Below, one piece after another: positions 18,395 through 26,473 of a stretch of DNA of 64,000 nt. The stretch is from Steroidobacteraceae bacterium. GTDB lineage: Bacteria > Pseudomonadota > Gammaproteobacteria > Steroidobacterales > Steroidobacteraceae. The translations under genes and the position numbers were made by a program. The notes under the pieces are model-generated. The model was not told the origin of the DNA, made no database searches, and saw nothing but the letters and a program-made list of their open reading frames with translations. The stretch covers positions 186,001 to 250,000 of the forward strand of contig JAPZRU010000007.1 in the NCBI GenBank assembly GCA_027531255.1. The letters are read 5' to 3'. The stretch's first letter is position 1; each line of letters opens with the position of its first letter.

Positions 18395-19113
18395 TCGAGC
18401 GCGGTGGCGACGAGGTCCCCGATGCGCGCGAGGAAATCCGTGCTCATCGTCGGGTTGAAGTGGTCCGCGTCCGGGGAGGCGATCGCGAGCAGGCCGAGGC
18501 TGCCGCCGGCGCCGAGCGGCACGAGCGCCACCGAGCCGACGGCGACGTCCTGCGACGGGAACAGGAATTCGCGCTGCGAGTCCCGCACGCGGCCGCACCG
18601 CGGCTTGCCCGACGCGAACAGCGATTCGAACGAGCGCACGCCGGCGTCGTCGGCGGCGACGAGGCGCAGATGCCGCGCCTCCAGCCCCTTCAGCTGCGGA
18701 TCCTGCTTCGTCAGCAGGAGCACGAACTCGCGTGCATCGAAGTCCTCGCGCAGCGAGGCCTCGATCGAACCGACGCGGTGGGCCAGGTCGCGCGCGTGGA
18801 TCAGGCGCTTCGTCAGCCGGTGGATCTTCTCGGCCAGGACGTCGTTCGCGCGGCCGTTGTCGACCAGCGTCCGCAGCCGCAGCTCCAGCTCGCGATTCTT
18901 CTCGCGGAGCACGTCGACCTGGCGCTCGACCAGCGACACCGTGGTGCCGTCGCCGCGCACGTGCGGGAGGCGGAGCTGCGCGAGCAGCGCGGCGTGGCGG
19001 TCGAAGAAGTCCGGGTGCCCGGCGAGGTACTGCGCGACGCGGCTGTCCTCGCCGTCGGCGCGCGCCGCCTTCGTCTCGGGTTTGCCCTCGGACTTCGGCT
19101 GCGGGGTCGTCAT
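18391..19113 (-). CDS. DUF484 family protein
   Basis: 240 residues. Starts with a polar tail, then RVAQYLAGHPDFFDRHAALLAQLRLPHVRGDGTTVSLVERQVDVLREKNRELELRL, the hallmark of DUF484. A short coiled coil precedes a GAF-like C-terminal half (GSVALVPLGAGGSLGLLAIASPDADHF). The function is not established. The gene is conserved between dapF and xerC, and here overlaps both neighbours by 4 bases (ATGA with dapF's end, GTGA with xerC's start). Confidence 0.95.
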   Translation of the reverse strand: MTTPQPKSEGKPETKAARADGEDSRVAQYLAGHPDFFDRHAALLAQLRLPHVRGDGTTVSLVERQVDVLREKNRELELRLRTLVDNGRANDVLAEKIHRLTKRLIHARDLAHRVGSIEASLREDFDAREFVLLLTKQDPQLKGLEARHLRLVAADDAGVRSFESLFASGKPRCGRVRDSQREFLFPSQDVAVGSVALVPLGAGGSLGLLAIASPDADHFNPTMSTDFLARIGDLVATALE

Positions 19114-19940
19114 AGCTCAGTGTGTCCTTCGAAGACGGTTTCGGTGGGGCCGGTGAGCCAGATCGGCTCGCCGGGGCCGCGCCACTGCACGATCAGGCGG
19201 CCGCCCGGCAGGTCGACCTTCACCTCTTCCGCGAGGACGCCATGGCGGCGGCCGACCGCGACCGCGCCGCAGGCGCCGGTGCCGCAGGCGCGCGTCTCGC
19301 CGGCACCGCGTTCGTGCACGCGCAGGCGGACGTGGTCCGGGGCGACCACTTCCATGAACTCGACGTTCGTGCGCCTCGGGAAGCGCCGATGATTCTCCAC
19401 GGCGGGTCCGAGCCTGTCCACCGGAGCGGCCGCGACCGAGGGCACGCGGATCACGGCATGCGGATTGCCGATCGACACCACACCGACGTCGATCGTCTGC
19501 CCGCCGACCTCGAGCGGGTAGATTGTCGCTTCGCCGCTCGCCTCGAACGGCAGCGAGGCCGGCGCGAAGTTCGGCACGTCCATGCGCACCGAGACGAGGC
19601 CGTCGTCGCGCAGGCGCGCGTGGACGAGCCCGCCCGGGCTGTCCATCGTGATTTCACCAGCCGCTCGGCCGAGCCGGCGCGCGACCAGTGCGGCCACGCA
19701 GCGCGCACCGTTGCCGCACTGTTCGACCTCGCCGCCGTCGGAGTTGAAGATGCGGTAGTGGACCGCGGTGTCCGGCCGCTTCGGCGGCTCGAGCACGAGC
19801 GCCTGGTCGAAGCCGATGCCGGTGCGGCGATCGCCGAGGCGGCGGAGTTCGTCGGCGGTGGGCAGCCGGCCGGCGGGCGGGACCTCGAACACGATGAAGT
19901 CGTTGCCGAGGCCGTGCATCTTCACGAAGTCGAGCCGCAT
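19110..19940 (-). CDS. dapF: Diaminopimelate epimerase
   Basis: 276 residues. Both catalytic cysteines are seen, in EQCGNGARC (about residue 73) and ACGTGACG (about 218), with the N-terminal FVKMHGLGNDFIV and substrate motif GNPHAVI. The enzyme converts LL-diaminopimelate to the meso form for lysine and peptidoglycan synthesis. The start at 19940 (MRLDFVKMHG) fits the family better than the in-frame ATG at 19949. It leads a dapF-DUF484-xerC overlap operon. lysA, which often precedes dapF in gammaproteobacteria, is replaced here by the M48/LemA pair. Confidence 0.97.
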   Translation of the reverse strand: MRLDFVKMHGLGNDFIVFEVPPAGRLPTADELRRLGDRRTGIGFDQALVLEPPKRPDTAVHYRIFNSDGGEVEQCGNGARCVAALVARRLGRAAGEITMDSPGGLVHARLRDDGLVSVRMDVPNFAPASLPFEASGEATIYPLEVGGQTIDVGVVSIGNPHAVIRVPSVAAAPVDRLGPAVENHRRFPRRTNVEFMEVVAPDHVRLRVHERGAGETRACGTGACGAVAVGRRHGVLAEEVKVDLPGGRLIVQWRGPGEPIWLTGPTETVFEGHTEL

Positions 19941-19984
19941 GGCGCGCATGATAGTGCGATTCGCGGCGCGTCGCGCGCCGGCGG

Positions 19985-21973
19985 CTAGGACGCCTCGCGT
20001 GCGCCTCGCGCGTCGCCGGCGTCCGGTGCATCCGGTGCATCCGGTGCGGCGTGCGCGTCGAGTGCGGCGAGCAGCGGCGGCAGCGGGCAGTGCAGCGCGG
20101 CGCACGTCGCGCGGAACAGTTCGGCCTCGCCCGGCTCGACGCGGCCGTCGTGCTCGACGCAGCGCGCGAGCGCTTCCACCAGCAGTTCCTTCGCGGCCGG
20201 CGCGAGCCGGTCGAGCCGTGCCAGCGCGGCGTCCAGCGCGCCCGCCCACCCGGTGGCGGATGGCGCCGCGTAGTCCGGGCGCGCGCGCGGCAGCAGGGCG
20301 CCGAGGCCGCGCTCGTAGGCGCGGCGTGCCGCCGCGTCGTCCGCGTGGCCGTGGTGGGCGAGCGCCGCGAACAGCACGCCCAGCTCCGCGGCGGCATCCT
20401 CGAGGCCGAGGGTGCCGCCCTGCGCAGGCCCGTCGACCTGCTCGCCGAGGTACCGGGCGCCGAGCGTGCCGAGCAGCCACTCCAACACGTCGATGCGGGC
20501 GTCCGCGCGCGCGAGGTCGCGCCCGAGGGCAACCAGCGCGAGGCGCCGCTCGCGCGGCAGCTGCGCGAGCGCGGGCAACGCGCGCTGCAGCAACGGCAGC
20601 CGCTGGAGGACCGGCAGCGCCGCGATGCGCGGGTGGAGGCGGCCGACCGCGTCGGCGACCGCCGGGCCGAGCGCAGCGGCGACGGTGGCGACCTGGCGTG
20701 CACGGATCGCCGCGTCGGCCGACAGCCCGACCGCGAGCCAGACGCACGCGGCGGTCGAGCCCCGCGCCAGCAGGTCCGCCAGGTCGTCGGGCAGCGCTTC
20801 GCGGAGTGCCCGCGCGTAGCGCACCGCGTCGAGTCCCGGGTTGCCCACCCGCGAAGCGACGCGCGCCGGGTCGAGCGCGCGAGGTGCGCCGCCCGCGAGC
20901 GCCGAACTCGCGGCCGCGGGGGCGGGTGCCAGCAGCTCGTCCGCGTCCGCGACCTCGGCCACCGGCTCCGGCGCGAGGCGCCCGAGCGCGTCCAGATCGA
21001 AGCGCGGGTCCAGCGCCCGGATCCGCTCGGGCAGCGGCGGGTGGGTCGCGAACGCGCGGTCGTAGGCGCTCGCGATGAACAGGTGCGCGAGGTCCTCGCC
21101 TTCGGCGCTCGCGACGCGCGAGCCGGCTCCCGAGCGTGCGATGCGCACGAGTGCGTCGCGCAGCCCGGTCGTGTCGCGCGTGAACTGCACGCTGGAGGCG
21201 TCGGCCAGGAATTCGCGCTGGCGACAGATCGCCGCCTGCAGCAGGCGGCCGAGCCAGACGCCGAGGTAGCCGATCACCATGATCGCGAGCGCGGCGAGCA
21301 CGAACGCGCCGGCCCGGCGGTCGCGGGCGCCGCGCAGGCCTTCGACCACGTGGCGGGCCACGATCGCGATCACGAGCAGGCCGAACAGCGGTCCGGCGAG
21401 GCGCGTGTTCAGCCGCATGTCGCCGTTCAGCACGTGACTGAACTCGTGGCCGATCACGCCCTGCAGCTCGGCGCGCGTCAGCCGCTCCAGCGCGCCGCGC
21501 GTGACCGCGATCGCTGCGTCGGTGGGTGCGAGCCCGGCCGCGAACGCATTGATGCCGTTCTCCTGCTCGAGCACGTAGACCGCGGGCACCGGCACGCCCG
21601 AGGCGATCGCCATCTCGTCGACGACGTTCAGCAGCCGCCGGCGCTTCGGGTCGGCGGTCTCGCGGGGCACCCGCTCTCCGCCGAGCGCGCGGGCGACCGC
21701 GCCGCCGCCGCCCCGCAGCTGGTACGAGCGGTACAGCGAGGCGAACGCGATCACGCCGAGCACGATCATGCCGGTGAACACCGCGACGTCGAGGTTCGCC
21801 GCCATCCGCGCGGAATAGGGCACCGGCGAGTAGGCGTCGGTGGCCAGCATCACGAGCGTCGCGAGCACCACCCACGAGATCGCGGCCACGACCACCGCGA
21901 CCGCGAGCGCGTAAGCGACGAGCAGGCGGCGCGTCCGGCGGCGCGCCGCGGCCTGGGCGGCGAAGAAGTGCAC
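19985..21973 (-). CDS. M48-family integral membrane zinc metallopeptidase
   Basis: 662 residues from a GTG start. Two transmembrane helices (about 18-45 and 62-82) precede the active site HEFSH (176-180); two more lie at about 192-212 and 222-245. The third zinc ligand Glu is in REFLADA (about 254). This is the HtpX/Ste24-like arrangement. Residues about 350-650 are a helical, Ala/Arg-rich C-terminal half not found in HtpX, ending in a DAPDAPDAP repeat. It starts one base after the stop of the LemA gene, a pairing known for M48 proteases, which suggests a LemA-linked envelope quality-control role. Confidence 0.9.
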   Translation of the reverse strand: MHFFAAQAAARRRTRRLLVAYALAVAVVVAAISWVVLATLVMLATDAYSPVPYSARMAANLDVAVFTGMIVLGVIAFASLYRSYQLRGGGGAVARALGGERVPRETADPKRRRLLNVVDEMAIASGVPVPAVYVLEQENGINAFAAGLAPTDAAIAVTRGALERLTRAELQGVIGHEFSHVLNGDMRLNTRLAGPLFGLLVIAIVARHVVEGLRGARDRRAGAFVLAALAIMVIGYLGVWLGRLLQAAICRQREFLADASSVQFTRDTTGLRDALVRIARSGAGSRVASAEGEDLAHLFIASAYDRAFATHPPLPERIRALDPRFDLDALGRLAPEPVAEVADADELLAPAPAAASSALAGGAPRALDPARVASRVGNPGLDAVRYARALREALPDDLADLLARGSTAACVWLAVGLSADAAIRARQVATVAAALGPAVADAVGRLHPRIAALPVLQRLPLLQRALPALAQLPRERRLALVALGRDLARADARIDVLEWLLGTLGARYLGEQVDGPAQGGTLGLEDAAAELGVLFAALAHHGHADDAAARRAYERGLGALLPRARPDYAAPSATGWAGALDAALARLDRLAPAAKELLVEALARCVEHDGRVEPGEAELFRATCAALHCPLPPLLAALDAHAAPDAPDAPDAGDARGAREAS
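20022..20048 (-). repeat. Three tandem 9-bp units encoding Asp-Ala-Pro repeats
   Basis: TCCGGTGCA occurs twice and TCCGGTGCG once in direct succession inside the 3' end of the M48 gene. On the coding strand this gives consecutive Asp-Ala-Pro triplets. Copy number could vary between strains without shifting the frame. Confidence 0.85.
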
Positions 21974-21974
21974 G

Positions 21975-22562
21975 TCAGCCGAACTGGACCTTCGGCACCG
22001 CGCGCTTCTCGGGCGACTCGATCTCGAGCATCGCGGCCGGCTGGAAGCCGAACGTGCCGGCGACGAGGTTGTTCGGGAACACCTCGCGCGTGTTGTTGTA
22101 GCCGAGCACGGCGTCGTTGTAGGCCTGGCGGGCGAACGCGACCCGGTTCTCGGTCGTCGTCAGCTCCTCCATCAGCTGCTGCATGGTCGTGTTGGCCTTC
22201 AGGTCCGGGTAGGCCTCGACGACCGCGAGCAGCCGTCCGAGCGCGCCGCCGAGCACGCCCTCGGCGCTCGCGAGCTGCGCGAGCGCCTGAGCGTTGCCCG
22301 GGTCCGCGGCCGCGCCCTTCAGGCCCGCGAACGCGGCATTGCGCGCCTGGATCACCGCCTCGAGCGTGCCGCGCTCGTGCGCGAGGTAGCCCTTGGCGGT
22401 CTCGACGAGATTCGGGATCAGGTCGTACCGGCGCGTCAGCTGCACGTCGATCTGCGCGAACGCGTTCCGGTAGCCGTTCCGGGCGGTGACGAGCCGGTTG
22501 TAGATCGAGACGACGAACAGGATCAGCGCGGCGGCGATGCCGAGGATGATCAGCATTTCCAT
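21975..22562 (-). CDS. lemA: LemA family membrane protein
   Basis: 195 residues from ATG 22562, preceded by a GGAGGG ribosome site. One N-terminal transmembrane helix (about 3-20), then the family core [31 protein letters not shown] and [22 protein letters not shown]. The rest is helical and extracytoplasmic in LemA proteins. Its role is not well defined. The adjacency to an M48 protease, with a single-base gap, is a recurrent arrangement and suggests the two act together. Confidence 0.95.
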   Translation of the reverse strand: MEMLIILGIAAALILFVVSIYNRLVTARNGYRNAFAQIDVQLTRRYDLIPNLVETAKGYLAHERGTLEAVIQARNAAFAGLKGAAADPGNAQALAQLASAEGVLGGALGRLLAVVEAYPDLKANTTMQQLMEELTTTENRVAFARQAYNDAVLGYNNTREVFPNNLVAGTFGFQPAAMLEIESPEKRAVPKVQFG

Positions 22563-22766
22563 GGAGCCCTCCCCGCCGGCGCCCGCCGGCGGCGCTATCT
22601 TTGGGGCGCGGCGCGGCCGTTGCAAATGCCGGGACGCGGGATCGGAGTTGCGTCACGCTCCGAGCCGCCCGCCGCGCTGGCCGGTGCTCCGACCGCCCGG
22701 GTAGAATGCATCCCCCGCGCCGGACCGCCCGGCCGCCTGCCCGCCCGCTGGGTCCCCTCCGCCCCC

Positions 22767-24107
22767 ATGAGTTCGTCCGCGTCCCGAAGCCCCCGCGTCG
22801 GCTTCGTCAGCCTCGGCTGCCCGAAGGCGCTCGTCGATTCCGAACGCATCCTCACGCAGCTGCGCGCCGAGGGCTACGAGGTCGCGCCCACGTACGAGGC
22901 GGCCGACCTCGTGGTCGTGAACACCTGCGGCTTCATCGACGACGCGGTGCACGAGTCGCTCGACACGATCGGCGAGGCGCTGAACCGCAACGGCAAGGTG
23001 GTCGTCACCGGCTGCCTCGGCGCGCAGCCCGAGAAGATCCGCGAGCGTCACCCGCAGGTGCTCGGCATCACGGGCCCGCACGCCTACGAGGACGTGCTCG
23101 GCCACGTGCACTCCCACCTGCCGCGCCCCCACGACCCGTTCGTGGATCTCGTGCCGCCGCAGGGCGTCAAGCTGACGCCGAAGCACTACGCGTACCTGAA
23201 GATCTCGGAAGGCTGCAACCACCGTTGCAGCTTCTGCATCATCCCGTCGATGCGCGGCGATCTCGCCTCGCGCCCGATCACGCACGTGCTGAACGAGGGC
23301 ATCCGGCTGTTGAACGCCGGCGTGAGGGAACTGCTCGTGATCTCGCAGGACACGAGCGCCTACGGCGTGGACGTGAAGTACGCGGCGGAGCCGTGGGGCT
23401 CGCGCGAGATCCGCACGAAGTTCCAGGATCTGGCGGTCGAGCTCGGCGCGCTCGCCAAGGAGCGTGGCGCGTGGGTGCGCCTGCACTACGTGTATCCGTA
23501 TCCACACGTCGACGACGTGATCCCGCTGATGGGCGAGACGGGGCTGCTGCCGTACCTCGACATCCCGTTCCAGCACGGCAGTCCGCGCGTGCTGAAGGCG
23601 ATGCGGCGCCCCGCGCACGCCGAGAACACGCTCGCGCGCATCGCGAAGTGGCGCGCCGGGCGTCCGGACCTCGCGATCCGCAGCACGTTCATCGTCGGCT
23701 TTCCCGGCGAGACGGACGAGGACTTCGACCTGCTGCTCGACTGGCTCGAGGAGGCGCAGCTCGACCGCGTCGGCTGCTTCAAGTATTCGCCGGTCGCGGG
23801 CGCTGCCGCGAACGAGCTCGACGGCCCGGTGCCGGACGAGCTCAAGCAGGAACGCTGGGAGCGCTTCATGGAAGCCGCCGCGCGCATCAGCGCGGGGCGG
23901 CTGGCCGCCAAGGTGGGGACGCGCCAGCGCGTGCTGGTCGACGCGATCGAAGGCGAGGGTCCGGACGCCGTCGCGATCGCGCGCACGCGCGCGGACGCAC
24001 CCGAGATCGACGGCACGGTGCGGATCGAGAACGGCTCGCGCTTCCGGCCGGGCGAGTTCGCCGACGTCGAGATCCGGGGCGCCGACACCTACGACCTCTA
24101 CGCCTGA
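22767..24107 (+). CDS. rimO: RimO, ribosomal protein S12 methylthiotransferase
   Basis: 446 residues. N-terminal MTTase domain with cluster cysteines in [16 protein letters not shown] and GCLGAQ. The radical-SAM motif CNHRCSFC (CxxxCxxC) lies near residue 150, and a C-terminal TRAM domain spans about 375-440. It inserts a methylthio group on Asp88 (E. coli numbering) of S12. The [13 protein letters not shown] signature separates RimO from MiaB. The start at ATG 22767 is followed by a short Ser-rich lead. A terminator-like hairpin lies just past its stop. Confidence 0.96.
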   Translation: MSSSASRSPRVGFVSLGCPKALVDSERILTQLRAEGYEVAPTYEAADLVVVNTCGFIDDAVHESLDTIGEALNRNGKVVVTGCLGAQPEKIRERHPQVLGITGPHAYEDVLGHVHSHLPRPHDPFVDLVPPQGVKLTPKHYAYLKISEGCNHRCSFCIIPSMRGDLASRPITHVLNEGIRLLNAGVRELLVISQDTSAYGVDVKYAAEPWGSREIRTKFQDLAVELGALAKERGAWVRLHYVYPYPHVDDVIPLMGETGLLPYLDIPFQHGSPRVLKAMRRPAHAENTLARIAKWRAGRPDLAIRSTFIVGFPGETDEDFDLLLDWLEEAQLDRVGCFKYSPVAGAAANELDGPVPDELKQERWERFMEAAARISAGRLAAKVGTRQRVLVDAIEGEGPDAVAIARTRADAPEIDGTVRIENGSRFRPGEFADVEIRGADTYDLYA

Positions 24108-24113
24108 AGAAGG

Positions 24114-24135
24114 GAACTGACCGCTTTTTCAGTTC
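24114..24135. terminator. Bidirectional hairpin between convergent rimO and the NTF2-like gene
   Basis: GAACTGA (24114-24120) pairs with TCAGTTC (24129-24135) around an eight-base loop rich in T. The right arm overlaps the stop codon of the reverse-strand gene. Placement between convergent genes suits a shared terminator, and its flanks resemble the GGGGTC/GACCCC palindrome family in this window. Confidence 0.6.
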
Positions 24136-25046
24136 GGGATGACGAGCTCCGCGGCGAGCCGGCAGCGGCGGCCCACGTCCCAGGCCTGCACGTACACGAA
24201 GCGCCGCCGCGGCGCGTCCGCGCGCGCGGGGATGTCGTACTCCCCGTAGGTGATCACGAGGTCGCCGCCCGCGGAGGCGAGGCTGCGCGCCACGCGGTTG
24301 GCGCCGAGCGGCGCACCGTCCAGCGTGTCCAGTCGGCGCGCCTGCTTCGCGCCGTCGGCCGGCGGCGAGTTGGTGTGCAGCAGTCGCACGTCCTTCGCGC
24401 CGAACTCCTCGAGCGCCTCCGCGCGGCCGTCCTCGCGCCAGAGATTCGCGAACTGCACGCTGCAGTCCTCTTCGCGGCCCCGGCCGCCGCCGGGCTTTCG
24501 CAGCCGGGGCACGACCGCCAGGTGGCCGTCGCGTTCCGAGTCGGTGACGGGGTAGGGCGCGCGTGCGTCGAGCACCACGCGCCACGAGCCGTCGGCCTCG
24601 CGGCGCCACGCGGTCAGGTAGTGGCCGCCCGCGGCGTGGCGCGCGCCGGTGGCGGAGTTCCAGTACAGCCAGGGCCCGCTCGTCCAGCCGAACTCCGCGT
24701 CGCCGCTGATCGCGGCGACGTTGGCCTGCCACCGGTGCCGCGCGCCCGTCTCCGGCTGCGCCTCCCAGTGTCCGCGCGCCGGCACCGGCCGCGGCCGGAA
24801 CGACACCGCGCTTTCGGCGAGGTAGGCGAGCCAGCCCGCACGCTCGCCGCGTGTGACGAGCGCCTCCTGCAGCGTCGCTTCGGCGTCGAGCAGCGCCTGC
24901 GCCGCGTCCTGGGGCGCCGCGTGTGCGGCGCTCGCGGCGCAGACGGTGAGGGCGGCCGGCACGAGCCATCCGACCACCGCTGGCGGCCGACCCGGGCGCT
25001 GCACGCGTACGGGGCTGGGCAGCGGTGAAGGACCGACTTCGAACAT
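24129..25046 (-). CDS. Secreted protein with NTF2/SnoaL-like domain
   Basis: 305 residues. Residues about 25-44 are a hydrophobic signal segment ending AHAAPQDA. From about 48 the sequence AQALLDAEATLQEALVTRGERAGWLAYLAESAVSFRP, followed by WTSGPWLYWNS and YLTAWRREADGSWRVVLD, follows the alpha + beta pattern of SnoaL/NTF2-like ketosteroid-isomerase-type domains. A second, similar half may follow (LITYGEYDIP, FVYVQAWD). No catalytic residue can be assigned. It is 29 bases downstream of the anti-sigma-like gene on the same strand, so possibly co-transcribed. Confidence 0.6.
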   Translation of the reverse strand: MFEVGPSPLPSPVRVQRPGRPPAVVGWLVPAALTVCAASAAHAAPQDAAQALLDAEATLQEALVTRGERAGWLAYLAESAVSFRPRPVPARGHWEAQPETGARHRWQANVAAISGDAEFGWTSGPWLYWNSATGARHAAGGHYLTAWRREADGSWRVVLDARAPYPVTDSERDGHLAVVPRLRKPGGGRGREEDCSVQFANLWREDGRAEALEEFGAKDVRLLHTNSPPADGAKQARRLDTLDGAPLGANRVARSLASAGGDLVITYGEYDIPARADAPRRRFVYVQAWDVGRRCRLAAELVIPN

Positions 25047-25075
25047 GCGGGCTCCGCGCGTATGCGGCGATGCGC

Positions 25076-25768
25076 TCAGCGCGGCGCGACGCGCAAGCGG
25101 AACCGACCGACGATCTCGCCCTCGCCGCGCAGGTTCACCGCCTGCAGTTCGACGAGGTAGGTGCCCGTCGCGAACGCACCGGAGTTGAGGGCCAGCCGCA
25201 ACTCGCCGTTCGAGTCGCGCACGAGGTTGTCGAGCCGGGCCCAGTACGTGCCGTCGTCCCGCTTCACCGCGGCCTCGAACAGGTTGCCGCGCACCCAGCC
25301 GGTGTCGATGCGCAGTTCCGCGAGCGTCGGCGACTCGCGCGTGCCGAGGTCGAGCGTCGGCACGGCCTCGCCCGTCCGGCCCGGCGCGACGCGGACGACC
25401 GTCGTTCGCGTCGGCGCCAGCAGAAGACCTTCGGTCGCGGTCTGCTGCAGCCGCGCATGCTCGGCGGCGAGTTCGCGCTTGCCGAGCCAGGTGCTCGTCG
25501 CGACGAGCAGTGCGAGCACGAGCGCGCCCGCGAGGCCGAGCGGCACGCGCACGTCGTGCCAGAACTTCGGCGCTTCCTCCCGCCACTCGGTGCCGGTCTC
25601 GTCGAGCAGGCGCATCGTCCGCCGCAGCGCGTCGGGCAGGCCCATGCGCTCGGCCAGCTGGGGCGACTTTCGGACCACCTGCTCGAAGAACTTGGCCTCG
25701 GGCGGCGTCAGTCGGCCGAGCAGGTAGCGCTCGACCAGTTGCTTCTGCTCGATGATCTTGAGGTCCAT
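25076..25768 (-). CDS. Single-pass membrane protein with anti-sigma-factor-like architecture
   Basis: 230 residues. The cytoplasmic N-terminus (IEQKQLVERYLLGRLTPPEAKFFEQVVRKSPQLAE) resembles the helical domain of ZAS-type anti-sigma factors but lacks the His/Cys zinc ligands. One transmembrane helix lies at about 76-95 (VPLGLAGALVLALLVATSTWL). The periplasmic part (about 96-230) is beta-rich (TLAELRIDTGWV, YWARLDNLVRD, TYLVELQAVN). No sigma factor gene is adjacent. I do not recognise a named family, so the regulatory reading is an inference from layout alone. Confidence 0.6.
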   Translation of the reverse strand: MDLKIIEQKQLVERYLLGRLTPPEAKFFEQVVRKSPQLAERMGLPDALRRTMRLLDETGTEWREEAPKFWHDVRVPLGLAGALVLALLVATSTWLGKRELAAEHARLQQTATEGLLLAPTRTTVVRVAPGRTGEAVPTLDLGTRESPTLAELRIDTGWVRGNLFEAAVKRDDGTYWARLDNLVRDSNGELRLALNSGAFATGTYLVELQAVNLRGEGEIVGRFRLRVAPR

Positions 25769-25926
25769 GGCGGCGCGGGTCCTGACTCGCCGTCATGGTG
25801 CAGCACGGCAACGCGGAGCGACGCGAGGCCCGTCACAGCCGGTCCGGCACCCTGCCGGGCGGCCGCGACGGACGTCACAGTTCGACGCGTTGCGGGTTCC
25901 GCCGCAGCGGAGCGCCGGCCGCGCGC

Positions 25927-26328
25927 TCAGGTCCCGGCTTCGGACCCGCCGCGGTGCGTGCCCATCTGCGCATCGATCTCGCGTTCCGCGCGCAGCCAGT
26001 CGTCGAGCTCGCCGCCGGGTTCGAAACCGCGCTCGGTGGCGTAGACGTACGCGCGCTCGCAGATCATCTGGTAGCGCTGCTCCGCGGCGCTCGGACTTGC
26101 GGATTCGTCGAGCGGCGTCTCGCCGACGATCGTGATGCGCTCGGCTCCCAGCAGCGGCTCGGCGCCCGGGATCTCTTCGCCGGCGAGCGCCGACGGTCCC
26201 GGGGCCTGGATCCCTGCCGCCGAGGAGTCCCCTCCCGCCGCACCCTGCGCCTCGGCCGGGGTGCCGGCCGCGCGGCCCGGCGCGGACCGCTTGCGGCTGT
26301 GCGTCCTCCGCGTCGTCTTCTGCTCCAT
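25927..26328 (-). CDS. DUF2934-domain protein
   Basis: 133 residues from ATG 26328, chosen because a strong GGAGGAAGG ribosome site lies just upstream. The first half is a basic, low-complexity tail (TTRRTHSRKRSAPGRAAG). Residues about 85-120 (EQRYQMICERAYVYATERGFEPGGELDDWLRAEREID) are the DUF2934 helical domain. These small proteins occur across proteobacteria with no known function. It is divergent from the prolyl oligopeptidase gene, sharing a 145-base promoter region. Confidence 0.85.
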   Translation of the reverse strand: MEQKTTRRTHSRKRSAPGRAAGTPAEAQGAAGGDSSAAGIQAPGPSALAGEEIPGAEPLLGAERITIVGETPLDESASPSAAEQRYQMICERAYVYATERGFEPGGELDDWLRAEREIDAQMGTHRGGSEAGT

Positions 26329-26414
26329 GAAGCCTTCCTCCGTGAACGACCGCCCTCCGGGACAGCGGACGCGAGCCTCGCACGCCCGTCGACGGAAAGG
26401 TAAGCCGAGCCGCG

Positions 26415-26443
26415 TTGCCGCTGTGTCGGCGCTTGCGTAGATT
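26415..26443 (+). promoter_or_regulatory. Possible sigma70-type promoter for the S9 peptidase gene
   Basis: TTGCCG at 26415 and TAGATT at 26438 are spaced by exactly 17 bases, 30 bases before the ATG at 26474. Each hexamer matches the consensus at 4 of 6 positions. Confidence 0.35.
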
Positions 26444-26473
26444 GGCGCGCCCGCCCGTACCCTGAATCCGTCC

